Shown here in pieces: positions 11,574 through 19,559 of a stretch of 64,000 nucleotides of DNA; the stretch's first letter is position 1, and each line of letters opens with the position of its first letter. Source of the stretch: Platycnemis pennipes (lineage: Eukaryota; Arthropoda; Insecta; Odonata; Platycnemididae). The position numbers were made by a program, and so were the translations under genes. The DNA lies in NCBI GenBank assembly GCA_933228895.1, contig OW121852.1:106599544-106663543 (forward strand), read 5' to 3'. The notes under the pieces are model-generated. The model saw nothing but the letters and a program-made list of their open reading frames with translations, did no database searches and was not told the DNA's origin.

Positions 11574-11594
11574 TTAATATTAAGAGAAATGGTT
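11574..11594. repeat. ttaatattaagaga gene-boundary motif, central copy
   Basis: The sequence ttaatattaagagaaatggt matches the motif after the left-end gene (about 5262-5283) and, inverted, the one before the right-end gene's 3' end (about 14768-14790). It contains the palindrome ttaatattaa. All three copies lie in intergenic gaps of the element. Function unknown; a termination or processing signal is plausible. Confidence 0.4.
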
Positions 11595-11654
11595 TAAAGC
11601 GTGCTAATAAAATGATTCTTTTAATGATAAACGATTGCGTAATGAGCAAACAAC

Positions 11655-11662
11655 TATAAAAT
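11655..11662 (+). promoter_or_regulatory. TATA box of the metalloproteinase gene
   Basis: tataaaat lies 79 bases before the first base of the ATG at 11741, similar to the spacing for the left-end gene. No other strong TATA lies between the integrase remnant and this gene, so it probably has its own promoter. Confidence 0.5.
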
Positions 11663-11740
11663 CGACAGCAGTATTGAAGGAAGGGCTCATTATTTCCTTT
11701 TGCGTGGTATTGAACACACGCATCATTCTACTCTCATAGA

Positions 11741-13324
11741 ATGATTGCTTTTGTCTTATTTCTGCTCTTCAGTGAGCTGGGGGTGCAAATAGTCATTTCG
11801 GATAAAAACAGCACCAATCAAACGCTTTGCGTCGCTGAATATCTACGCCATTATGGATACTTGAACGTAATTGAGAACGAATTAGCTAACATTGATCCTA
11901 CCGCTTTTAAGGAAGCTCTTAAAATTTTTCAAGAATATTATAATATAACCAAAGATGGTGAATTAAACGAGATGACTCTAAATTTAACTAATAGACCCCG
12001 ATGCGGCGTTGTCGATGATTCCGGGTTTTCGTTGTCTCATTATAAATGGGATAAAGGCGTTGTGAAATGGCACTACGCCCTGGTGAACAAAACCTACATA
12101 GAAGTGGCAAATAGAGCATTTGAAATATGGAGTCAGGCGATGAATTTAAAGTTTGAACAAGATTCTCATAGCCCAGATATTATCATTTTGAATACGCGGA
12201 ACATTCATAAATATTACCATAGAAAAGAAGTCTGCCCTGCTCCCTTGGATGGATCAGGAGGTACATTAGGCCATGCGGATTATCCGACTGGGCATGATTC
12301 ACCATTGGAAATCCACATCGATCAAGATGAAGAATGGTATTTGGGGAAGCATCAAGTCGAATTGCCCGATAGGCAAGTTAGTCTACTGGCGGTCCTAATC
12401 CACGAGATAGGACACACGCTTGGCATCTCACATTCCAACGATGAGAACGCTGTGATGTTCCCATACTATAACTATCATAATTACCGACTTACGTTACATG
12501 AGGATGATATACGAGCGGCGCAATACCTCTACGGCGCACCTCCTGAAGGTGAGAAGAGAGAGAATCCGTCGGAAAAAAGTAATGTACATAGGGAAAATAC
12601 GGAAAGAGATGGAGGAGGGAACGATGGACCCCTTCAACCACCAGAGTTGTGTGATATCGAGAGTGTTGATCAATTTCTCGTCGTCAATAGTTTGATGTAT
12701 ATTTTTCACGCAAAATGGTTTTGGTTCGTGGACATGGAAACAGAAAAAAGAGTCATTGTAGGTCCTCGTCTCATTACAGATTGGCTTCCATTCTTACCTG
12801 AAAGAAATTTCAAGGGTTTCGATGCTATTTATTATAGGCCGAGTGGAGAAATCGCGATATTTGCTAACAATATGATTTACATGGTGAAATATCCAGTAAT
12901 GGAATTACTTGAAGGATACCCTGTAAATAATGTCGATATCGGTTTACATCGAGGTGCTAGAGTACAAGCAATAGTTAACACGTACTCGGGTCGTACGTTG
13001 ATATTTTATGATGAGGAATATATCATAGAAATGGATGAATGTCGTTTCAGACCTAAAGATCAGGTTCGACATAAGAAAGTATTTCCACAGATACCTTCAG
13101 GCATTCATTCAGCATTTAGATACACGAATGGCTTATTGTATTTCTTCCGTGAAAAAACCGTGTACGAATACAGTGAATTTAATAACACTTTAGTCAGAGC
13201 AGGTAAAAATAATCTCAGGTTATTCGACATACCTTGCCCCACTAAATATCCTTCCGATTTTTCCATCATAGCAAACGATTTAAAAAGCCTAGTTTCACGA
13301 ATGGAAGATATTCTCTCCAACTAA
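11741..13324 (+). CDS. Polinton-borne secreted matrix metalloproteinase
   Basis: Intact 527-residue frame with no introns, encoding a zinc endopeptidase of the matrixin family (M10A), which cleaves extracellular matrix and basement membrane proteins. Domains in order: hydrophobic signal peptide (1-20); peptidoglycan-binding-like propeptide (about 28-85); cysteine switch PRCGV with C88; catalytic domain (about 98-255) with the calcium/structural-zinc loop (G171-H185 region) and zinc site HEIGHTLGISH (221-231, catalytic E222); Met-turn M239; polar hinge (about 258-300); hemopexin-like domain bounded by cysteines (C303 region to the CP near the C-terminus). No furin RxKR site is obvious before the catalytic domain. 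Baculovirus, nudivirus and entomopoxvirus matrixins are known; capture by a Polinton-type element is unusual to my knowledge. It lies between a broken core and intact accessory genes and keeps every key residue, which suggests selection after capture. Being intronless suggests acquisition through cDNA or from a virus. Confidence 0.93.
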   Translation: MIAFVLFLLFSELGVQIVISDKNSTNQTLCVAEYLRHYGYLNVIENELANIDPTAFKEALKIFQEYYNITKDGELNEMTLNLTNRPRCGVVDDSGFSLSHYKWDKGVVKWHYALVNKTYIEVANRAFEIWSQAMNLKFEQDSHSPDIIILNTRNIHKYYHRKEVCPAPLDGSGGTLGHADYPTGHDSPLEIHIDQDEEWYLGKHQVELPDRQVSLLAVLIHEIGHTLGISHSNDENAVMFPYYNYHNYRLTLHEDDIRAAQYLYGAPPEGEKRENPSEKSNVHRENTERDGGGNDGPLQPPELCDIESVDQFLVVNSLMYIFHAKWFWFVDMETEKRVIVGPRLITDWLPFLPERNFKGFDAIYYRPSGEIAIFANNMIYMVKYPVMELLEGYPVNNVDIGLHRGARVQAIVNTYSGRTLIFYDEEYIIEMDECRFRPKDQVRHKKVFPQIPSGIHSAFRYTNGLLYFFREKTVYEYSEFNNTLVRAGKNNLRLFDIPCPTKYPSDFSIIANDLKSLVSRMEDILSN

Positions 13325-13501
13325 AGTAATACTCAGTCGACATTTTAAAAGAATGAAGAGTCGTCTTTAGATAAATTTATCGATAATTAGTTCATCGAGT
13401 TGTTCGCTTTCGCTTCCTTAGTAAAGGTCATTAGTGCCCCCCATGCATGGGAGAGTTGATAATAGACTAGCCTGGTGCGTTCCCGTCACGCATCAGTCGT
13501 C

Positions 13502-14095
13502 ATGCTGTCGTCATCGCACAAGGAGTCTCCGCCAGTGAAAAGGAAGAGACCGTCTGGACATCATCCCGTTCCTCGATCATCTTGTGACAGCGATAATTTA
13601 CTGCTTCAAACGGTGTATTATCTGAATGGTGTAAAATCGAAAAGTGTTTGTGTGGGCTACGATCCTAGCAGAGACTTTGAACCAGTAGTGCAATTTAATC
13701 AAGCAAATAAGAAAAGTGTTATTGTTTCACACAGTGAATGGACTAATGTTATAAATTTAGAAAAATCAGTGAGTAATTATCTATATATTGGTTTAAAAGA
13801 TCAGCTCTATTCGAAGTGCTTGTCCTACGCAAATTACTTTGGGAAGCGACATTTATCCATTAGAAATATTTTATCAAAGAGCTCATTTACTCTTAATGTT
13901 GATGAATGGGAAAAGCTGTTAAAACTCTCCACTCTGATAAATCTATTTCTTCGGAGACTTTCGGACAGCCGTGATAAGGTTAGACAATTTCTCGCTACCG
14001 GGTTATCTAGCGATAACACTGAATACGATCTGGAAAGATTGGAATTTGAGGTGGTGCTCATGTTGAATGATGTGTCTGGTAATCAAAAGGTATAA
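13502..14095 (+). CDS. Polinton-associated unknown protein, 197 aa
   Basis: I chose the ATG at 13502; the open frame extends upstream only through non-ATG codons. The N-terminus is short, basic and possibly nuclear-targeting (PPVKRKRPSGHHPVPR). Next comes a region with SVCVGYDPSRDFEPVVQF and VIVSHSEWTNVI, and then a helical C-terminal part. The pattern 'GY.P..DFEP.V....A....V.....EW' recurs, as I remember it, in proteins near Polinton-like loci in aphids and other arthropods, but I know no function. No signal peptide. The frame is intact. Spacing: about 180 bases after the metalloproteinase stop and about 145 before the next start, in the same direction. Confidence 0.6.
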   Translation: MLSSSHKESPPVKRKRPSGHHPVPRSSCDSDNLLLQTVYYLNGVKSKSVCVGYDPSRDFEPVVQFNQANKKSVIVSHSEWTNVINLEKSVSNYLYIGLKDQLYSKCLSYANYFGKRHLSIRNILSKSSFTLNVDEWEKLLKLSTLINLFLRRLSDSRDKVRQFLATGLSSDNTEYDLERLEFEVVLMLNDVSGNQKV

Positions 14096-14132
14096 CTTGG
14101 TTGTACTTTGATTACATGAGTGTGTGCAAAGG

Positions 14133-14238
14133 GTTTCTGACCTCTGGCACGAGGTAAAATTCTGCAAGTCAGAAACTCTTGTAATCTCTTGAACCTCTGG
14201 CGTTAGATGAAAAAAATCTCGCAAGTTTGAGAGATTAC
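14133..14238 (+). ncRNA. tandem RNA hairpins with shared loop motifs
   Basis: Hairpin 1 (14133-14175) has a perfect 9-bp stem gtttctgac/gtcagaaac. Hairpin 2 (14181-14238) has a perfect 8-bp stem gtaatctc/gagattac. The stems differ in sequence, yet the loops share CTCTGGC at the 5' side and (T/C)GCAAGT at the 3' side, as expected when structure and loop sequence are both selected. Hairpin 2 ends three bases before the ATG at 14242. It could be a ribozyme-like, translational or termination element. I could not match it to hammerhead or twister consensus by eye. Confidence 0.5.
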
Positions 14239-14241
14239 GTT

Positions 14242-14712
14242 ATGAGTGCCGTTATCGAATTTCAAGGATTCACTAAAATTGATGGTGGATACATAGTCAA
14301 GGAATTAGCTATCATCAATGTGCAAACGAAATGTTGTAATACATGGCTTTTCAAATCGCCGGCAAGATTTCTGTACGCGAAAGACTCGTATTGGTTAAAG
14401 AACAACTATCATGGTCTGAATGAATACTCTGGGGATGTAGATTATTCAGAACTGGAGAGTATATTATTTAAATATACGAGGGATTATCAGTTTCTATTCA
14501 CGAAAGGTGCTCAAAAGGCATCCTTCTTGACCAGTCTTCTTCCCAAAGGAATTTGCGTGGCTAATTTAGAAATGTACGGTTGTCCTTCACTTAAGAAATT
14601 AGCGACAAATGAAGGCTGTTTAATCGAGACGCATTCTCAAAATAATCTGCAGTGTGCTAGAAAAAACTGCCATAAGCTAGCAGATTGGTGTATGAAAAAT
14701 AAAATATGTTAA
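14242..14712 (+). CDS. Polinton-associated unknown protein, 156 aa
   Basis: I chose the ATG at 14242; the frame opens earlier without ATG. The opening MSAVIEFQGFTKIDGGYIVK, followed by KELAIINV, then WLFKSP, a LKNNYHGLNEYSG stretch, DYSELESIL, LFTKGAQKASFL, CPSLKKL and a C-terminal CARKNCHKLADWCMK, is an arrangement I recall in many arthropod mobile-element contigs. The alternating strands with acidic residues at strand ends could suggest an RNase H/exonuclease-like fold, but this is inference only. Followed by AATAAA at about 14719 and convergent with the right-end gene. Confidence 0.6.
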   Translation: MSAVIEFQGFTKIDGGYIVKELAIINVQTKCCNTWLFKSPARFLYAKDSYWLKNNYHGLNEYSGDVDYSELESILFKYTRDYQFLFTKGAQKASFLTSLLPKGICVANLEMYGCPSLKKLATNEGCLIETHSQNNLQCARKNCHKLADWCMKNKIC

Positions 14713-14756
14713 AAATGAAATAAATTTTTGTAAAACCTATATGCAATGTGTTTCAT

Positions 14757-14833
14757 TTATTGAATAACCCTTCCTCTTAATATTAAGGACTAGATAGTAA
14801 GAAATGATAACTAGATGAATAGGTTTGATTTTT
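14757..14833 (-). repeat. 3' flank repeat of the right-end gene
   Basis: On the minus strand this segment follows the stop at 14839 and nearly duplicates 5205-5283: an AATAAA run, the aatcaaacctattcatctag block and the ttaatattaagag palindrome. It serves as the 3' region for the right-end gene and overlaps the 3' side of the convergent plus-strand gene. Confidence 0.7.
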
Positions 14834-14838
14834 TTTAT

Positions 14839-15450
14839 TTAGAACAAAGTATATTCAGTTGGTACAACATTCAGTATAAAAGTATACGTTTCCAAATGCT
14901 TCCCTCGTTCATCATAAACTCTATGGTAGTTGATTCTCGACTTTTCTCCAGTTGTGAACGTCACAGGCGGGGCGAAATCAGTTTGGTCACCATCTGTTGA
15001 TAAACAGTCACGTTTTGAAATAAACTCGGATCCTCCTCCATTTGCGAATACACCCGAATATACGATCTTCTTCTTCTTTTTTATATCGTAGACGTGACAC
15101 GTGATGGATGGGTCTTGTCTCTCGGCCTTCTCCAGGTTATCCCCCTCGAGTTTCAGCTGCTTGATCGTGGACACGTTGAAACGCTCCACTTCCTCTGTTT
15201 CAGGATTTTCAAACCCTGAGAATATTACACTTTTTCCCACGATATTTATGGTTTTGCTCATATGTTTGAACACTGTAAAGTATTTTTCCTGGAATTCTAG
15301 GCTGAGATTAAGATCGTTCTTCTCGTTGTTGTCCAGTAGCGGTAATGGGAGGAGCACTTCATATATGTTGCTTACATTATCCTTCAATTTGCGAACGATT
15401 AGTTGGTGATTTCCACCAAGCTCAGCTTTCACGGAGAGTAGGGGAGACAT
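14839..15450 (-). CDS. Polinton right-end protein, paralogue of the left-end protein
   Basis: Intact 203-residue frame reading inward from the right terminal repeat, as 4563-5180 does from the left. Shared blocks with the left paralogue: F...YF.VF.H, INIVG..V.FSGFEN and VERFNVS, then GGGSEF and a C-terminal Y.F.L.V strand. Elsewhere identity is low. Lysine-rich central loop (KKKKK). No signal peptide. The TATA box at 15589-15596 lies about 139 bases upstream. The intervening leader contains an upstream ATG and a possible gtaag donor, so a leader intron is possible. No named family recognised. Confidence 0.75.
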   Translation of the reverse strand: MSPLLSVKAELGGNHQLIVRKLKDNVSNIYEVLLPLPLLDNNEKNDLNLSLEFQEKYFTVFKHMSKTINIVGKSVIFSGFENPETEEVERFNVSTIKQLKLEGDNLEKAERQDPSITCHVYDIKKKKKIVYSGVFANGGGSEFISKRDCLSTDGDQTDFAPPVTFTTGEKSRINYHRVYDERGKHLETYTFILNVVPTEYTLF

Positions 15451-15584
15451 CTTCGCTAGCGACCTTTAGCACCACGGGCGATCTGAGAGAAGTTCCACAG
15501 CAGCGGGATCCGTTCAGTTGAATATATTCTGCGCACTGTTTGGCGGCTTACTTGGTGGTAAAACGATGTCTCGCATTGATCAAA

Positions 15585-16181
15585 CGCTCTTTTATATTGT
15601 CCGAGAAGGTGGGTAGGGAGGGGGATATATTACGTTGGGAACGATCTGACTTCGTAATTATGTAAGCGACTGCAGCTGTGGGAAGGAATGCGGAAGTGAT
15701 CTGGACGTCATCCAAACGTGGGTTACCTTGGAACGGTATGCTGTCATTGTCCCGGGGTGTGACCTCGGTCTAACGCTACCTATGCGAAGTGGAAAGTTAT
15801 GTAAGTGCGTGACGATGGGTGGATGGGAGGTATTTGAGAATAAAAATAAAATCGTCTTTATTATTATAGATCATATGACTCGTATTACCTGAATAATTCC
15901 CTTCACCGGGTCTGATCTTTTTTTTAACACGTTGCAGTTGGGTGATATGGTATCCTCGGGCTGTGCTCTCATGCTCATGTTCCCGGGTGGATGTATGACC
16001 TAATCATAGTCGCCTCATGCTGCAGATGAGTGGATTGGGGGAGGGGGGGGGGGGGGGGGGGGGGTATGTTGTCATGTGTCTAGGGGTGTGACGTAAGCCT
16101 AGCTCAGCTAGAGTGCGCAAAAGTGAAAGGGAAAGAGCTTCGCGGATGACCTCGGCCTAGTTCCGGCAATCTCCTACTACT
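15585..16181 (-). repeat. right inverted terminal repeat of Polinton
   Basis: Reverse complement of 3926-4500. The C run appears here as about 24 G (about 16039-16062), and a patch of some 60 bases beside it (about 15980-16038) is unrelated to the left copy. Apart from that patch and poly-A/T or poly-C length, I count about three substitutions. Confidence 0.9.
15589..15596 (-). promoter_or_regulatory. TATA box for the right-end gene
   Basis: cttttata on the plus strand, tataaaag on the minus strand, in the same place within the repeat as 4489-4496. Homology between the two ends stops six bases inward. Confidence 0.65.
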
Positions 16182-16187
16182 CTTGGG
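16182..16187. repeat. 6-bp target site duplication, right copy
   Basis: The hexamer cttggg directly follows the element's terminal actact and matches 3920-3925 exactly. Confidence 0.9.
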
Positions 16188-16300
16188 AGCTAATCAATTT
16201 GGCTGCAGAAAAATTATATTCACATATGACAATGTTGCATATGATCCATTTGTTCTTTTTTAATACTTTGTTCTAGATCCATGAAGATGGATTGTATTAA

Positions 16301-16528
16301 TACATTCACTGCGGGGCTGATTTAAGCCCTACCCCTCACAGCGCGGCGTGGCCCACCCAGCCTTTTGCATGGGCGGTGTGACCCACCAGTGGGTCACAGT
16401 CCTTCCGAGCTTCTGGCTGCTGCCGAGGGATGGTGTTTGAAGCGGCAACACTCAGCCTTTTCCTGAGATTAGAGGAAGGCTAAATGCATTTGCGTGACCC
16501 ACCGGTGGGTCACGCCGCAGTGAACGTG
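16301..16528. mobile_element. short piggyBac-type MITE (TTAA-flanked)
   Basis: The 228-bp element is flanked by TTAA (16297-16300 and 16529-16532). Its ends are inverted: tacattcactgcgg on the left and cacgttcactgcgg as the complement of the right. It carries the palindrome gtgacccaccggtgggtcac (about 16493-16512) and a variant (16379-16398), and is a short relative of 25645-26811. TTAA duplications are the hallmark of piggyBac transposases. Confidence 0.75.
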
Positions 16529-16532
16529 TTAA

Positions 16533-19179
16533 ATGTGAGATATGATGCATATAGTTGAAAAGATTGCAGTTAATGTGCACAGTGAATGCAATTTTTGCTC
16601 AAAACAAGTTGAAGGCAAAAAAATGAGTAGGTATTGCTTTGTTTGTAAAAATAAAACTAAATCGATAACAGTAGACACTGGTCTCACAAGTGCTGGCATT
16701 AAATAAGGGATGTAATGGTTACTGAAGAAAGTGAACACTGGAAGGTGGGAACATTTATATGTATCAAATGCCAAATAAGTTCATAGTGGTTTCAATAGGT
16801 CATAAAATAATGCGAGGAGGTGGTACCTACCAACTATTAAACAAAATAACATAACTAAGTATAAAAAAGAAGTTTTCTTACACAGACGTGTTCTCATATT
16901 TAAATTAGACATACTATTTGAGAGAGAAACAAAGAGTGAACCAACACCAGGCATGCCAATAAATAAAAAATTATGTTAGTTACTAATTTATAGACAATTG
17001 TTCACATAAAATACTAGAACAATATATCCTCATATTTAAATAGCCCCTGTATTTCTTTTTTTGTCATCATATTGAGGACCACAGAAACGTTTATTATTTG
17101 GGAAGCTAAAAATATTACTTTTAGTGGTAAAGGTTAAAGTACTAACCAATAAAACTTTATGCCTGTGCAACTTTGCACTAAGCAATATTATTACATCATA
17201 CTCTGTCTACATGGCTAGAAGCAGGTACAAGAAGAAATGCAAATCAAGGATTTAAGGACTAAACTGCCGACTTATTAATAAATAGCTGGATGGAGGTTTA
17301 GCTTCAAAAGAGATATTTAACAAAATAATCACTACTATATATATCCCATAAAATTTCACTCATTTACAACCTTGTATACTGTATTTTAAAATATTTATGA
17401 CAGGAGAATTTACAGGAAAAAATGATAGGATTCACCAACCTGAGAGGCCAGGGTAATTATATTTTGGTGCCTTGGTCTACAGTTGTGTTTTCGAAAGAAA
17501 AATAAAGACGATGTTAAGACGATCCCCTAGGAAGAACTAAACAGTTGTATTAGCTCTTTCCATAAGCACATCATGGAGAATCCACCAGACACACCATGTG
17601 ATTAGTAGGGCTGTCTAGTAAAAGCAGAAAAAGTGTTGTCAGAGGGGAACACTCCCACCAACCTTGCAAATTTTTATCACCGAAACTAGTCTTCATTTTG
17701 AAATGAAGTTTTCAGCGCTGGAAATGAAGCAATATTCTCCATCATCTCGATTTCTTTAAATTTGCATGCTCCTCATTAATGAAGGTAAATCAAATTCTGA
17801 TGCAAAAGGAATTAAGTTCAAGTCTTATACCAGTTCTGTAGAGCAGAATCCAATCAATGAACAAAGAAGTTAAACCAGTGTCATTCATTTGCTCTTTGCA
17901 ATAAGTGTGTAATGACATAGTGTTATGTATACAAACAACACAGGTCTTCAATGAAAAGGATTTTATTTCCACTTAGTGTTCCTTGGTGTATTTGGCAGGA
18001 AGGTGATTACAAATAAGCAAACAGCTAACAAGACTTTTTGCACGTGGCAGGATGAGTAACAACTCATTCTATGTTTGATTTCACTGAATATCTTTGGTCA
18101 ATTTGGGAAACGTAAATTTTCTATCTATATTCTTTAAATGGGCTCTATAAATTCAAAATTAAGAAATTCTATACATCTCAAAATTCAGAATTGCTGGAGA
18201 CTTGTCCCCAAAATTTTATATTATTTTACAGATTGTGTACAACTTACAATACCAACCAATACTTTCATTTATAACTCCAAATTACAAAGAATTTAAAGAG
18301 ACCCATGGCACTGAGTTTGATGTTCATGGCTCCATAAAATATAAAATGTTCTTCATATGAATATATGTACAATAGGAAATAAAAAAGTAATTCACAGAGT
18401 ACTACAAAAATTGGCATGAACAAGTATGTTCCTTATATGAGTTCAAGCTTTGATATTTATGGCGATAACTGCTTTATCTTGCAAGCTCCAGAAGCAGGTC
18501 ATACAATGACCCATTCCTTCTGAAGTACCTCAAACTAAATCCCTCACCAGCAAATCAGCTCTTTTATCACAAACAGAAAACTCACTCCCAACACAAGTGA
18601 CTTCTCCATTAATAAAGCATATATCTCTCTCAATTTCAAAGTTGCTTGGATGAGGGTTCCCATACCCAAATGCCACTCACTTTCAGCTGACTCAGCTCAG
18701 CTCTTTTTCTGGCCTTTTTTTTCGACTCTTATCAAATAAAAAATAATCCAAATAATAAGTCTTGTTCATGGAAAAAATGTCACTTTACAAATGCTCTAAA
18801 ATGAAAAAAATATGTATAGAGCCGAAGGCACAAATTACACCTTCTTAGTACATATTCACATATCTCACAGTTTGTTGGCGAAAAATTTAAAAAAAATCAA
18901 GTCCACTACTTTGAAAATGGAGCATCAATGTTCCTCCTCAATAGATTCGAATGATCAGAAACAACCTGTCTTGTCTTTACAGCCTCGAGATTTAGCAACA
19001 GAGCACAATAAAAAAACTGTACTTGTGGACACACCCCACACTGATAAAATCATTTGGATCACAAAGTTGACTATTCATGCCATGACTCTGACTGCATTCC
19101 TAACCGGTGACAACCAGTGTGTTACCGGCCAGCTCTTGCCAAACAAAACAACTCATTGTCCCAGCAGCCAAGCGCGGCC
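16533..19179. other. vir 3' region, no other gene seen
   Basis: AT-rich sequence downstream of the vir stop codon. On the minus strand it should contain the vir 3' untranslated region. Several AATAAA-like signals exist in minus orientation (for example near 17944-17952), but I cannot choose the functional one. A plus-strand frame at 18812-19606 is mostly the antisense of the glycine-rich last exon. Confidence 0.4.
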
Positions 19180-19559
19180 TCATCTCGTGAAGGACCGAGT
19201 GTGCCGCGACCCATTCTCCCTCCGCCCACTACCCCCAAAAACCCTCTCACGGTCCTTCCCCACCCCCCTCCCATTGTTTCCCCAGCCACCCCCTCCCCGG
19301 CCCACCCCAAACTTCTCATCGGAGGAACGGTTTAGTGTCCGGAAGTTCCTAGGGGAGGAGGGGGATGGAATGCCAGCAGCACCCACTACCACTTCCCCTA
19401 CGCCACCCCCCACCCCTACCAGGTTGGCCGTGGGCCAGGCAGTGAGGGCCGCCGCGAGGTTGGCAGCATTGCCGACCACTCCTCGGACACCAGCGACACC
19501 ACCAACGCCTCCACTGGACCTCTGCATGGAACCTCCACCCCTTGCATTGTTAACACCAC
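19180..19559 (-). CDS. vir: vir last coding exon
   Basis: Acceptor ctataccttccag at 19560-19572, phase 1, stop TGA at 19180-19182. Encodes about 126 residues, glycine/arginine-rich, ending in SRHTRSFTR. The exon is GC-rich, so its antisense strand is also open. Confidence 0.85.

Larger units (their letters stand above)
3926..16181. mobile_element. Polinton/Maverick (adintovirus-like) element, 12,256 bp
   Basis: Visible signs: both ends are AGTAGTAGGAG in inverted orientation; the inverted terminal repeats run about 575-597 bp; there is a perfect 6-bp duplication cttggg; the interior carries a pX-like small protein, a virion-associated protein, an integrase start and a capsid-like C-terminus. 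Known for the family: Polintons begin with AG, have long inverted repeats, make 6-bp duplications and encode a retroviral-type integrase, protein-primed DNA polymerase B, packaging ATPase, adenain-like protease and jelly-roll capsids. The polymerase, ATPase, protease and major capsid are not visible, and the integrase is broken. The copy therefore looks non-autonomous. Intact genes are concentrated at both ends and include a matrix metalloproteinase. The repeats differ by about three substitutions plus homopolymer length changes in roughly 500 comparable bases, implying recent insertion or gene conversion between the ends. Confidence 0.88.
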
